Program-made: the position numbers and the translations under genes | NCBI RefSeq assembly: GCF_018271975.1 | Contig: NZ_JAGUCN010000014.1 | Location: 87,607-151,606, forward strand | DNA length: 64,000 nucleotides | From: Carboxylicivirga mesophila | GTDB lineage: Bacteria > Bacteroidota > Bacteroidia > Bacteroidales > Marinilabiliaceae | Direction of reading: 5' to 3' | Notes under the pieces: model-generated | Database searches by the model: none | The model's input: the letters and a program-made list of their open reading frames with translations, nothing else | What the model was told of the DNA's origin: nothing | Part shown: in pieces, positions 18,275-28,065 of the stretch | Layout: each line of letters starts with the position of its first letter | Position numbering within the stretch: the first letter of the stretch is position 1

Positions 18275-19324
18275 TTATTCTTCGTATTCAAAATAAAGCT
18301 TGTAGAACTTCAGCCCACGTTGAGAGTCAAATCCTTTTTCCATGTACTGGCGCTTTCCGTGCACATACACATGGAAGTTCTTATCGAGTTTCAGTACCGA
18401 TTTAAAATGCTTCTTCTCCGACTTAACGGCATCTTTGGAGATATCAAAACTATCCTGCAGAGGCATGCTCTTTTCCGATTCAAAAAAGGTTTTATAATCC
18501 TGAAAAGCATCCACTACTTCGGGTTGACGAATCACTTCCTTTTCAAACTCTTTCTCATCAAAAGCAGCATGTTTACTAAAATAATCCATCGAACGGTTGA
18601 GTAAATCTACCTGATCGGGACGCTCCACTTCGTTTTCCTCATTAAACACCTCATCCACAAAACCTTTGCACATTTGCAGGTAATTATTGGTGAAGTAGTA
18701 GTTATCCTCACGCGGCTTTAAACCCAGGAAGTCATCTTTCCAGAAATGTGCCTCGTTGCCTTTATTGATATTGTCAACTGAGCAAATTTTGTAGCCCATA
18801 CTCTTTTCGGTATTAAATACCAGGCAGCCCTTATCCAGTCTTTTAATATTAATTCCCTCTTGCGCACCTAACTCAAAGTTATTATCGCGCAGCATCACCT
18901 TTAAGAAGGTATCTTTATTCTCAGATTTAAAAATACCAAGCGCGTCTACTATCTCGCCATCCACCACACAATTATTAAATAAAACCATGTAGAATTCACC
19001 CCCTTTTATCTTTGGGTGATTGGATTGCTCATACAGATGATTGGCGATGGCAATTGAGTTATCGTAAAACGAGGCAGGATTATTAAAAATGGTATCCACA
19101 AGGCCAAACATCAGGTTTTGTTCTACTCCATCGTCGTGATGAAAATTGAAATAAGCCTCTGTCTTAAAAGGTTTAAAGAAGTATTGCTTTAGTACATCAA
19201 TCACCATCTCATCATCGTGCAGCTGCAACTCACCTTTTGAAAAACGTAGCTCCTCGGCTTCAGCGCGGCAGCCAATATGATGCACTACAATGTGTTGAAT
19301 GGTTGTTTGTGTAAAGTCAATCAT
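18275..19324 (-). CDS. Nucleoid-associated protein (YejK/NdpA family)
   Basis: 349 residues, soluble and mixed alpha/beta. The opening IQHIVVHHIG, the segment FMLVDTIFNN-like LMFGLVDTIFNN, and KGGEFYMVLFNNC fit the 37-kDa nucleoid-associated protein family. The family binds DNA in E. coli and is common as a single gene in Bacteroidota, where its role is unstudied. A near-consensus -7 box (TATTTTCG) lies about 40 bp upstream on the minus strand. Confidence 0.82.
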   Translation of the reverse strand: MIDFTQTTIQHIVVHHIGCRAEAEELRFSKGELQLHDDEMVIDVLKQYFFKPFKTEAYFNFHHDDGVEQNLMFGLVDTIFNNPASFYDNSIAIANHLYEQSNHPKIKGGEFYMVLFNNCVVDGEIVDALGIFKSENKDTFLKVMLRDNNFELGAQEGINIKRLDKGCLVFNTEKSMGYKICSVDNINKGNEAHFWKDDFLGLKPREDNYYFTNNYLQMCKGFVDEVFNEENEVERPDQVDLLNRSMDYFSKHAAFDEKEFEKEVIRQPEVVDAFQDYKTFFESEKSMPLQDSFDISKDAVKSEKKHFKSVLKLDKNFHVYVHGKRQYMEKGFDSQRGLKFYKLYFEYEE

Positions 19325-19413
19325 CTTCCTTAAATTTATTCGTTTCGATTATTTCGGCTCACGAAAATAGTATTTTTCAGAGTTATTCTTGGTTGATTAT
19401 TTGATTTTAAACT

Positions 19414-19453
19414 CAAAAAAAACAGCTGCAATAACTCAAATTATTGCAGCTGT
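19414..19453 (-). terminator. Terminator of the 108-residue orphan gene
   Basis: Perfect 13-bp stem ACAGCTGCAATAA/TTATTGCAGCTGT with 6-nt loop; on the minus strand followed by eight T. Confidence 0.9.
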
Positions 19454-19475
19454 AACCGTCCATGAAAAGTTAACC

Positions 19476-19802
19476 TCAACTAAGTCTGCAGTGCTTTGCA
19501 TACCACGAAACCGGATGCTCGGCACCTGCAATTAGTTCTTGTAAAATCTTCTTGTCATCCCACTGGCTTTCAAAGCTACAGGATTGATCCAATGCTTTTG
19601 TTAATAACAGCCACTCCTCAACCATTAGCTGATTGAGCTGCCCTTCAAACTCTTTCATAATCTTCAGACAGCAAGTGTCAATCATGTGAATTTTAGGTTC
19701 TTCCCGTTGTAAAGAACTACGCGTAGTGTACAAATGATCATCGATGCGAATGAATTCATTTTCGTCTAACATAGCGGTGAATGTGAAACTGACTTGTGAC
19801 AT
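19476..19802 (-). CDS. Hypothetical 108-residue cytoplasmic protein
   Basis: No signal or membrane segment; mixed alpha/beta with two adjacent Cys (DTCCLKIM) and two further Cys near the C-terminus (SCSFES, KHCRLS). I do not recognise the family. Reality is supported by an unusually strong ribosome-binding site and a perfect terminator 23 nt after the stop. It stands alone between a nucleoid-protein gene and a divergent large membrane-associated gene. Confidence 0.7.
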   Translation of the reverse strand: MSQVSFTFTAMLDENEFIRIDDHLYTTRSSLQREEPKIHMIDTCCLKIMKEFEGQLNQLMVEEWLLLTKALDQSCSFESQWDDKKILQELIAGAEHPVSWYAKHCRLS

Positions 19803-19808
19803 GGTAAA

Positions 19809-19814
19809 CCTCCT
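19809..19814 (-). promoter_or_regulatory. Strong Shine-Dalgarno before the orphan gene
   Basis: AGGAGG with a 6-nt spacer to ATG. Such a site is rare in this window, where most genes have AT-rich leaders. Confidence 0.7.
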
Positions 19815-19992
19815 TTTAGTTTAGGTACAAGCAAATTACGACATCAATGCAATGAAGTAAAGACAGATAGGATTAATTAAAGCAATTTATCTTCATTCTA
19901 AATAGATAAAATTGTCGTTAATTAAAGAATGATATTCAATATAGAAAAGCCCTACAGATTTTCTTCTTACTTTTATACACAAAGAATCTAAC

Positions 19993-22992
19993 ATGCGTCA
20001 TATATTTTCACTCCTTATACTCTTACTTTTTGCCACTCATCTCAAAGCCCAGTATTATAGCTCGGGGGCTGACCCTGCCAATGTCAAATGGCGACAGCTG
20101 CGCTCCGAATCATTCAGAGTTGTTTACCCAGAGGAGTTTGAGCAGGAAGCCAAGCGCTTTATTGCCATCATGGACTCGCTATATACCTACGGTGGTTATA
20201 CTTTAGATCATACACCCAAACCAATTGATGTGCTGATTCACTCGCGTTCGGCCTACTCCAATGGCTTCGTATCCTGGGCCCCCAAACGCATCGAAATTTA
20301 CTCAACCCCTCACCAGGATATGATTGCTCAGGACTGGTTGACTCAACTGGCTATTCATGAATTCAGGCACGTAGTACAAATCGATAAGCTGAACAAAGGC
20401 TTTACCAAGGTTTTGACAATTCCCTTTGGCCAGCAAGCCATTGGTGCAGTGCTTGGCTTATATGCTCCCCTATGGTTTTTAGAAGGAGATGCTACACTTA
20501 CTGAAACTACCTTATCTGAGTCGGGCCGTGGACGTCGTCCTTCATTCGAACAGGAGTTACGGGCGCAGTTGCTTGAAAAAGAGATTTATCATTACGATAA
20601 AGCTTATTTTGGTTCCTATAAAAACTATGTGCCCAATCATTACAACATGGGCTACCTGCTAACTGCCGGTGCACGCCATAAGTACGGCGCCGACGTGTGG
20701 GAACGGGCTTTGGATGAAGCAGGACGTAAAAGCTGGTCGGTAACGCCTTTTAACCGGGGGATAAAATCAGTGACCGGCAAAAACAAAGTTCCGCTTTACA
20801 ATGAGGTGTTTAGTGATTGGCAGAATAGGTGGCAATGGCAGTTTGATAGCCTTAACTACTCACCTGTTCGTTATATTAGCAAAAGGGATACGCGCTACAA
20901 AAACTACCGCTACCCCACTCCCATTGACAGTATGCACCTGCTGGCCGAAATCAATGGACCCGGCGAGTTAAATCATTTTGCCAGAATTAATATCGAAACA
21001 GGCGAAGAGGAGAAACTACTGATAACAGGCAGTCGAGAAAGGGAGCCATTCTCTTATGCCAATAACCTAATTGCCTGGACCGAGCTGGAGCAGCATCCAA
21101 GGTGGAATAATCAGTATTTTACCGTCATTCGCACCCTGGATTTAAGCACCAACAAACAAACCAAAATCACCTCTCAATCGCGCTACAAGGCACCAACCCT
21201 GTCGCCCGATGGCAGTACCATTGCCGTGGTTCATACTTCGTATAGCAATGAATACAGCCTTCATCTGCTAGATACAAAGACTGGCAATCTTATTAGAGAG
21301 ATAAAAAACCCTGATGATGCCTACCCATTAACACCAGCCTGGAATGAGAGCGGCAACCAACTGGTGATGGTTATACTCAATAGTAAAGGTAAAAAGTTAG
21401 TGACGCTATCGCTTGATGATGAGCAATGGACTGACATCACTCAGCCCGCTTATACTGAAATACGATTCCCGAAATGGAAAGGCCAGCACATCTATTTCAG
21501 TGGTTCATATAATGGCATCGAAAACATCTATCGTATTGGTATCAATGGTGAAAACCTCGAAAAACTAACTGAGTCGAGATTTGGTGCTGCTTACGCAACT
21601 ATTGATAGTGATAATACCATCTACTTCCAGGACTATACATCGGATGGTTACCTCATTGCTTCGGCACCACTCAAGCAACTGCAGCCAAGCAGCGAAACAG
21701 CTCAACAACTACCGGTTGAACCCTATATCAAGAAGCTCCAGCAGGATGAAAAGGGTTTGCCACAGCTCGATTCGCTTAAGACCAGCCATTATCAATCTAA
21801 GAAATACTCTAAATGGAACCTGTTTAATTTCCACAGCTGGGCACCTTTATATATGAATGTGAATGATGCCGAACTATCAACAGGTGCCAGTATTCTGTCG
21901 CAAAACCTGTTGGGCACCACCTTTACCTCCTTTGGCTACAATGCCGATAAACAGTTTTCGCGTGAGAAGTTCAGGTTTAACCTGTCTTATCAGGCCTGGT
22001 GGCCGGTTTTTGAGCTAGATATCCGACTGGGTAATGAAGCCGTTGAGGGCATGTACCTGAATGATGTTGAATACTACATCAATAGCTTTGATGCCAAGCC
22101 TAATCATGCCCTAATCGATTTGGAGATGAAGCTGCCGCTTAACTTCACAAGAGGTAAATACCTAAGACGTGTAGAACCATCCCTTGGAATGTCGTACCAA
22201 CATTCGGCTGATTTTGATTACACACGTTACTACCTGGAATTGGATGATAATGGCGAACCCGTTGTGGAAGACGGCAAATATGTGGTGGATTACACTGAGC
22301 AACGCAACTACCAGGGCATTGACATTAAATCGGTTGATTACAGCCTGTTTGCCTATAACCTGCTACGCACAACCCAACGTGATGTGGCTACCCGCTGGGG
22401 GCAAGTCATTGAGTTAAATTATAGGCACACACCAATGGATGGTTGGAACTACGGAAGCATTCTAGGCTTGCATACCCGCTTATATTTTCCGGGTATCGGG
22501 CGTCACCATGCCATCCGAATCGACAATGGCTGGCAACAAAAAACGAAGGGTGATGCCAATGGGCAAATGGGCAATTACAATAGCTACCGGATGTATAGCG
22601 ACTATCTGAACTTCCCGCGTGGCATTGACCGCTTCTACAACGATGAACTATACTCTTTCAAGGGCGATTATATGATGCCGGTACTCAATCCCGATTTAAA
22701 CATACCGGGGGTACTATACCTGAAGCGGATCACCGCCAACCTGTTCTATGATTATGCCCATGCTACGCAACGCTTGCAAATGGCTGAAACCGCTCAATGG
22801 ATAACACAGACGGCATCAGTCAGTTCGTTCGGAACCGAGATACGAGGTGAGTTGCACCCCTTCCGGTTTGTATTCCCCATCACCGTAGGTTACCGTTATG
22901 CGCACCTACCCGATACAAGTAATAACCATCACGAATTTTTACTATCCATGGGCTTGTCGGGCTTAGTGGTAGGTAAGCAAGCTAACAGATGA
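19993..22992 (+). CDS. Gluzincin-like peptidase / beta-propeller / outer-membrane barrel protein
   Basis: 999 residues, signal peptide ending at about residue 20 (HLKAQ). The N-terminal domain has the zinc-peptidase motif HEFRH (122-126) and, 38 residues on, WFLEGDA with E164, the pattern of peptidase MA-type gluzincins. Residues about 330-560 contain PD40/TolB-like propeller strands (APTLSPDGSTIAVVHT, FSGSYNGIENIYRIG). From about residue 620 the sequence is rich in alternating aromatic strands (FRFNLSYQAWWPVFELDIRL, start and end only) typical of an outer-membrane barrel and ends in a short LVVGKQANR. The family occurs in Bacteroidota as an uncharacterised large protein. Proteolytic activity is plausible because all three ligands are kept. 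Confidence 0.75.
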   Translation: MRHIFSLLILLLFATHLKAQYYSSGADPANVKWRQLRSESFRVVYPEEFEQEAKRFIAIMDSLYTYGGYTLDHTPKPIDVLIHSRSAYSNGFVSWAPKRIEIYSTPHQDMIAQDWLTQLAIHEFRHVVQIDKLNKGFTKVLTIPFGQQAIGAVLGLYAPLWFLEGDATLTETTLSESGRGRRPSFEQELRAQLLEKEIYHYDKAYFGSYKNYVPNHYNMGYLLTAGARHKYGADVWERALDEAGRKSWSVTPFNRGIKSVTGKNKVPLYNEVFSDWQNRWQWQFDSLNYSPVRYISKRDTRYKNYRYPTPIDSMHLLAEINGPGELNHFARINIETGEEEKLLITGSREREPFSYANNLIAWTELEQHPRWNNQYFTVIRTLDLSTNKQTKITSQSRYKAPTLSPDGSTIAVVHTSYSNEYSLHLLDTKTGNLIREIKNPDDAYPLTPAWNESGNQLVMVILNSKGKKLVTLSLDDEQWTDITQPAYTEIRFPKWKGQHIYFSGSYNGIENIYRIGINGENLEKLTESRFGAAYATIDSDNTIYFQDYTSDGYLIASAPLKQLQPSSETAQQLPVEPYIKKLQQDEKGLPQLDSLKTSHYQSKKYSKWNLFNFHSWAPLYMNVNDAELSTGASILSQNLLGTTFTSFGYNADKQFSREKFRFNLSYQAWWPVFELDIRLGNEAVEGMYLNDVEYYINSFDAKPNHALIDLEMKLPLNFTRGKYLRRVEPSLGMSYQHSADFDYTRYYLELDDNGEPVVEDGKYVVDYTEQRNYQGIDIKSVDYSLFAYNLLRTTQRDVATRWGQVIELNYRHTPMDGWNYGSILGLHTRLYFPGIGRHHAIRIDNGWQQKTKGDANGQMGNYNSYRMYSDYLNFPRGIDRFYNDELYSFKGDYMMPVLNPDLNIPGVLYLKRITANLFYDYAHATQRLQMAETAQWITQTASVSSFGTEIRGELHPFRFVFPITVGYRYAHLPDTSNNHHEFLLSMGLSGLVVGKQANR

Positions 22993-23164
22993 AAATAACA
23001 ACACACAGTCACCTACTGCAGAGCCATTTACAAGCTCTCAAAGCCTATAAAAAAACTTAAAATTTGTTTATAAACAGTTGATATATCAAACCTTTAATAT
23101 ATTCTTGCGTAACAAAACACCGGGACCAGGAGAATTAATCTGAATAGTAACGAATAGTTGACAG

Positions 23165-24451
23165 ATGAGATACAGTTTGGAAGCGTATGTGGGGTTTATC
23201 ATTTTTACTGTTCTAATAGACTTTTTACTTCATCGTTTAGTACACAATGATGACGAGAAACAGATTGGTCATTTTGCATTTCCATTAGGCACTTTCTGGT
23301 TTTACAGCGTACCCACTTTCTTCATCATGTCATTTTCGGGCATTTTCGCAACCATTAAAACAGTTGAAAGTCCGCAAATATATGTCACCTTTCAGTGGTT
23401 GCTGGTGGCTTATCTATCCATCTATTTACCGAAACTCTTTTATTATCTTGGCTATCAAATCACACATAGCGCCATCAGGGTAAAAAGTAAATTCTCCAGC
23501 GATGGTAAGATCAAGAAGATGAACGACGGGCGTTATCCCACTATATCACGTAAGAAATTCTTAAGCCAGGTGGGTATTTTTATGGCTTCTGCACCTTTCA
23601 TATCTCTTATGTTTGGAGTCATGAAAGGACGCTTCGCTTTTAGCAAACGCTATACAAAATTGTCATTCCCCAACCTGCCTGAAGCATTTGATGGATTAAA
23701 GATTGTTCAGATATCGGACCTGCATCTGGGCAGTTTGAATGCCAACTACAAAGAGATGGAGGAAGCCGTGCGCTTAATCAATGATGAGCATCCCGATTTA
23801 GTATGTTTCACAGGCGACCTGGTGAATAACTTTTACGAAGAAACCATTGGTTGGGAGAAGGTATTCTCAAAGCTACAAGCCCGCATGGGCAAGTTCTCCA
23901 TACTTGGCAACCACGATTATGGCGATTACTCTAAGTGGCCATCTCAACAGGATAAAACAGATAACCTGAATAATATCAAAGGAGCGCATATGCGCCTGGG
24001 CTTTAACCTGCTCAATAATCAGTCGCAGGTACTTGAAAGTAATGGGGACAAGATAGTGATAACCGGTGTTGAAAACTGGGGTCACCCGCCGTTTCCACAG
24101 TATGGCGATTTAAAGAAAGCCTCGAAGGGTGTAGAGGATATTCCGTTTAAGCTGCTACTTTCGCACGACCCGGACCATTGGGATGCCGAAGTAAAAAAAG
24201 ACTACGATTACGACCTGACGCTGGCCGGCCACACGCACGGCATGCAATTCGGCATTGAGTTTAAGAATTTTCAGTGGAGCCCGGCCAAATACAAATTCCG
24301 TCGATGGGCCGGTTTATATAACGAGGGCAACCAATACCTCTATGTCAATCGCGGATTGGGCTACCTGGGAATGCCTGCCCGTGTTGGAATGCCACCAGAG
24401 ATTACCATTATTGAGCTCACTCGCGGGCCATTAGGTACTGAGCCAATGTAA
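23165..24451 (+). CDS. Membrane-anchored calcineurin-like metallophosphoesterase
   Basis: 428 residues. Three to four membrane helices lie in the first about 150 residues. Then comes a YkuE-type phosphoesterase domain with QISDLHLG, FTGDLVNN, LGNHDYGDY, LLSHDP and LAGHTHGMQFG, i.e. all five metal-binding motifs. Such enzymes cleave phosphodiesters or pyrophosphates, some in lipid A or isoprenoid metabolism. The segment RKKFLSQVGIFMASAPF looks like a re-entrant anchor just before the catalytic domain. Monocistronic. Confidence 0.88.
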   Translation: MRYSLEAYVGFIIFTVLIDFLLHRLVHNDDEKQIGHFAFPLGTFWFYSVPTFFIMSFSGIFATIKTVESPQIYVTFQWLLVAYLSIYLPKLFYYLGYQITHSAIRVKSKFSSDGKIKKMNDGRYPTISRKKFLSQVGIFMASAPFISLMFGVMKGRFAFSKRYTKLSFPNLPEAFDGLKIVQISDLHLGSLNANYKEMEEAVRLINDEHPDLVCFTGDLVNNFYEETIGWEKVFSKLQARMGKFSILGNHDYGDYSKWPSQQDKTDNLNNIKGAHMRLGFNLLNNQSQVLESNGDKIVITGVENWGHPPFPQYGDLKKASKGVEDIPFKLLLSHDPDHWDAEVKKDYDYDLTLAGHTHGMQFGIEFKNFQWSPAKYKFRRWAGLYNEGNQYLYVNRGLGYLGMPARVGMPPEITIIELTRGPLGTEPM

Positions 24452-24624
24452 TTCTTTTGTGGAGTTGCTTAATTGTGACCGTGTTGAAAAGTTTAAAAGT
24501 TGATTGTTTATTACGAAAGCAATACAACCGGAAAATTCCTCTAGTATTCTGCACAGTAGGATTCAATAATTTCTCAACTCCTCTACTTTCAACTCTAAAC
24601 TCAGCTCAGGCAACTCAAAACCCA

Positions 24625-25041
24625 TTACGATGTTTCCTCTTCATTCATTTGTGTAAACACCTCATCAACCGGCTCCCACAATTCAATTTTATTATTCTCC
24701 GGATCGAGGATATGCACAAACTTGCCGTAGTCGTAGGTCTCAATCTCATCGCAAATTGTCACACCGGCTTGCCTTAGTTCTTCCACCAATGCTTCAATAT
24801 TCTCCACTCTGAAATTGACCATAAAAGGCTTTGCCGAAGGCTCAAAGTACTTAGTATCTTCCTCCATGGGACTCCATTGCAGATAGGCTTTCTTTTCAGG
24901 CTTATCCGCCTCTCTGAACTCAAACAGTGCACCATATTCGTTGGTGGCTAAACCCAGATTTTGGCTATACCATGCCCGCATATCTGCCGGACTTTTACAC
25001 TTGAAAAAAATACCCCCTACTCCTGTTACCTTCTTACTCAT
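24625..25041 (-). CDS. VOC (glyoxalase/bleomycin-resistance) family protein
   Basis: 138 residues with two beta-alpha-beta-beta-beta modules: GVGGIFFKCKSPADMRAWY then LGL, and the second ending HILDPENNKIELWEP, where the Glu is a metal ligand. Families with this fold include glyoxalases, dioxygenases and antibiotic-binding proteins; the specific reaction is unknown. Lone gene, convergent with the phosphoesterase. Confidence 0.85.
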   Translation of the reverse strand: MSKKVTGVGGIFFKCKSPADMRAWYSQNLGLATNEYGALFEFREADKPEKKAYLQWSPMEEDTKYFEPSAKPFMVNFRVENIEALVEELRQAGVTICDEIETYDYGKFVHILDPENNKIELWEPVDEVFTQMNEEETS

Positions 25042-25093
25042 AGCTTATTAATTAAAGTTTGAGTAAAAAGATAATGAGAAACTCCCTTAAAGT

Positions 25094-25957
25094 CTAATGA
25101 TTAAGCCATTGTTGCAGGGCATCAAACTGTTGAAGCATATATTCATACCCTACCTGATAAAGGACATCCAGCTTTTGCGGATTATTTTCAATGCGTGACA
25201 CGGGCATTGGCTCCTGTGGTCGGATGATAAACACCCGGCCTTCCTTCTCAAGCCGGTCCAGCTCATCGAGGGTGTGGTTATACCGCTCAGCTCTTGATAA
25301 GATAGCCTCCACTAGATTCGGGTAGTTTCGGTAAGCCATTCTCATCAACCACTGCCCTTTTGGCGGATGCTTACGATAATCATTATCGCGGGTGAGCACC
25401 ACTACGGCACGTTCATTACCATCCTTAAGCGCTCGTGCAATGGGAATGGAGTCAGCCAATCCGCCATCCATATACGATTGCTCATTAAGCCGGGCTATCT
25501 TCGATACAAAAGGCAGGCTCGATGAAGCGGTAATAGCAGCAAGCAACTGCTGACGGTTCATGGTTTTTGTTGACAAATACTCTGCTTTGCCACTTAATAC
25601 GTTAGTGACACCGACCATAAACTCGGTAGATGTATTAAAAAAAGTAGTATAATCAAAAGGCACCAATCTGTTTGGCACCTCACCATACACAAAATCCCAA
25701 TCAAACAGGTTGCCTTTTTTGAGTAGATTACCCCAACTCATATAGCGAGGATCGGCCGTATATTTCAGATTTACCTCCTTATTACGCCCAAATTGTTTGG
25801 ACACATACGAAATGCCATAGGCAGCCCCAGCTGATACACCAATCACATACGGAAATTCTATTCGACTGGCCAACAAGGCATCCAGCACACCAGATGTATA
25901 CATACCCCTGAAGCCGCCACCTTCAAGCACCAATGCCGTTTTGCTTAAATTAGTCAT
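25094..25957 (-). CDS. Patatin-like phospholipase
   Basis: 287 residues from the ATG at 25957; a GTG at 25963 overlapping the upstream stop is the alternative. The oxyanion loop is EGGGFRGM, the nucleophile is Ser in GVSAG and the catalytic Asp lies in DGGLADS. This Ser-Asp dyad and the short length match the bacterial YjjU-like patatin subgroup. It should hydrolyse acyl esters of phospholipids. It immediately follows the AsmA-like gene, and the two are probably translationally coupled. Confidence 0.88.
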   Translation of the reverse strand: MTNLSKTALVLEGGGFRGMYTSGVLDALLASRIEFPYVIGVSAGAAYGISYVSKQFGRNKEVNLKYTADPRYMSWGNLLKKGNLFDWDFVYGEVPNRLVPFDYTTFFNTSTEFMVGVTNVLSGKAEYLSTKTMNRQQLLAAITASSSLPFVSKIARLNEQSYMDGGLADSIPIARALKDGNERAVVVLTRDNDYRKHPPKGQWLMRMAYRNYPNLVEAILSRAERYNHTLDELDRLEKEGRVFIIRPQEPMPVSRIENNPQKLDVLYQVGYEYMLQQFDALQQWLNH

Positions 25958-25962
25958 TTGCA

Positions 25963-27237
25963 CTAGTACCTGAGGCCTTTTATTACCGGACGCGACACAG
26001 GACCGGTCATCTCCAATATAATAGCATCACCATTACGTGGTAATGATTGCATGGTCATTAATTCAAAGGTAGATAAGCCATTTTGAATTCCAGGGGCCAG
26101 GTTGCTGACGATCAGTGTCGCTGATTCGATCTGCGATGCACCTGGAGCCTCAGAGCTGACATTTACTTTGGCATTGAGATCAATATCCATGAAGGATGAC
26201 TGTAGCTCAGAATCGGTAATGGTTAGCCAATCATTAGCTAATACAGAGTTGATGGCCAGTTTGCCCACTGTAATTTTATCCATCTTCAGGCCTAACAGGG
26301 CTGTTTGCGCCTCCAGCTGGGCTCGCTTAGTCCCGGCGTATTCTACACTTAAGTTTTCGAGCAGAATATGACTCGATTGTGATTGAACGCTAGGGGTACT
26401 GCCACTATAATCAACCACAGCATCCGATTTGATTGATAGTTTATCTAACGAGAATTTTCCATTGGTTGTAGCATCGCCCCAGGTCATACCATTTTGTTTC
26501 AGCTTTAAATTAAATGATGACTCAGCTTTCTTAGCCTTGGCATTGGTGAGCCCCTCGCCCACGTAGTTTAGCACACCGCTGGACTGGCAATCGAGCCAAT
26601 CGGCATCCAGGTTAAATTTAACCAGCTTTAATTGCGACTGCAGGGGCTGTAACTCACATTCAATACTCAGCTCATTAAACTGATTAACATCCTTAATTTG
26701 TTCAGGGTTAAAACCCAAAGCATGCAACCAGGGCGTCTGCCCCAGTGTAACATCTTTGGCCTGCACCCGCAAACGTTGATTAACCGATGGAAAGGCCGTT
26801 TGAATGGTTTGTATATCTGCTTTATTGATAGCTCCGTTAAAATCAATAAATAAATGCCCCAACAACAGCTCTCCACCTGCCTCATCAATACCAACACGCA
26901 GGTTATCAACCTTTAGTTTTAGGGCCTTTAGTTCATCTACTTTCTTTCCGTTCAGCAGACGAATGGCTTCGTTGTAAGGCATATCCAGCACCACCTTTTC
27001 GCCTTGAGCCAGCTCCTGACCTTCCACAGTGGTTACCTGCAGCCCCTTCAATTGAAGTTTTGATAATAATGGGTTGACTTTAACATGGTCAAACTTAACC
27101 ACTAGCCTGTCGTTCACACTCTTTGATAGTAGCAGTATCCTGTCTTCAATCTTTTTAGATAAAATATTGCCATACACCCAATTGCCGGTAAAAACAAGGA
27201 TAAGCAGTGCTATCAGAATCAGCAGCTTCTTCATCAT
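25963..27237 (-). CDS. AsmA-like envelope protein with N-terminal anchor
   Basis: The frame opens at 27255; the ATG at 27237 gives a better membrane anchor (MMKKLLILIALLILVFTGNW) and 424 residues. The remainder is beta-rich with repeating strands (VKVNPLLSKLQLKGLQV, LKLKVDNLRVGI, ...) as in AsmA/TamB-like or DUF748 proteins that span the periplasm as beta-taco rods for lipid transport. Assignment is by pattern only. Pairing with a patatin phospholipase suggests a shared role in envelope lipid turnover. Confidence 0.55.
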   Translation of the reverse strand: MMKKLLILIALLILVFTGNWVYGNILSKKIEDRILLLSKSVNDRLVVKFDHVKVNPLLSKLQLKGLQVTTVEGQELAQGEKVVLDMPYNEAIRLLNGKKVDELKALKLKVDNLRVGIDEAGGELLLGHLFIDFNGAINKADIQTIQTAFPSVNQRLRVQAKDVTLGQTPWLHALGFNPEQIKDVNQFNELSIECELQPLQSQLKLVKFNLDADWLDCQSSGVLNYVGEGLTNAKAKKAESSFNLKLKQNGMTWGDATTNGKFSLDKLSIKSDAVVDYSGSTPSVQSQSSHILLENLSVEYAGTKRAQLEAQTALLGLKMDKITVGKLAINSVLANDWLTITDSELQSSFMDIDLNAKVNVSSEAPGASQIESATLIVSNLAPGIQNGLSTFELMTMQSLPRNGDAIILEMTGPVSRPVIKGLRY

Positions 27238-27372
27238 AAGTAATACGTTAAGCATTAGAAAGTTTTAAAATTAGAAAAAAGCCATTGTAATCAATGAGAT
27301 ATCACAATTGATTTACATATCCCCCTTATTTTTTAACCATGATTAACGTTTAACCGCCACTTCAGTCCCTAT

Positions 27373-28059
27373 TTAGTTAATATACACCGTAAGGCCTAAG
27401 GCCAAAGTTAGTGCCATATGAGGTTTAACGTACTGGGTTCTGATAGCTTCCAGCAGATAAGCATCTAAGGCAGATAATTCGGCATATACGCCCATCCCTT
27501 TTATCTGCTTATTTGGCTTCAGATTAACATATAATTCGCCACCTACAAAGGGTGCAGAATGCACTTTATTCTGAAAATAGTATTCATCCGGATAGTATTC
27601 GGGCAATGAACGAAAGGTATTGTTAGTGTTGCCCCAGTTGATGGACAAGCCAGCATAAGGTCTAAAGTATTTCAACAAAGGCTGGCGGCTTAGGTAAAAA
27701 CTGTTTTTAACCGATACACTCAGAACCCGGTTTTGGCTGCCTCCAAAACTCTCACTCAGATAGCCAACAAATAATACTGGTTGATAGGTTGGAGATACTT
27801 CATAGCCAAAGCCCGCTGACATAAAGCCTATACCCCCGGCATACTGCAGTTTATATTGAGATGGGATGTACCATAAACGGTCTTTGTCATTATGCTCTTT
27901 TTCATGATTTGCTGCATTGGTAACGGGTGCATCACTAACTGCATCGCCACGCCTCACTGCCTTATTCAGTTGCTCTTGCGATTCGGCAAAAAAAGCATGA
28001 AGCAGCAACATACCAATCAGTATTGCTCGGTCTGCAACATGTCTCAAGATAGATTCCAT
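27373..28059 (-). CDS. Probable outer-membrane protein, unknown family
   Basis: 228 residues with an N-terminal hydrophobic segment ending FFAESQEQ (signal peptide). The rest resembles an eight-stranded barrel: GGIGFMSAGFGYEV, YQPVLFVGYLSE, RPYAGLSINWG, and a C-terminal strand LTLALGLTVYIN. It lies 6 bp after the phosphoesterase lipoprotein gene, so they form an operon. No specific family recognised. A weak hairpin with T-run (27276-27296, minus) follows. Confidence 0.6.
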   Translation of the reverse strand: MESILRHVADRAILIGMLLLHAFFAESQEQLNKAVRRGDAVSDAPVTNAANHEKEHNDKDRLWYIPSQYKLQYAGGIGFMSAGFGYEVSPTYQPVLFVGYLSESFGGSQNRVLSVSVKNSFYLSRQPLLKYFRPYAGLSINWGNTNNTFRSLPEYYPDEYYFQNKVHSAPFVGGELYVNLKPNKQIKGMGVYAELSALDAYLLEAIRTQYVKPHMALTLALGLTVYIN

Positions 28060-28065
28060 ATCGTT

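Noticed and set aside
24457..24777. 106-codon plus-strand frame overlapping the VOC gene
   Set aside because: No signature; mostly 3' region of phosphoesterase and antisense of the VOC gene.
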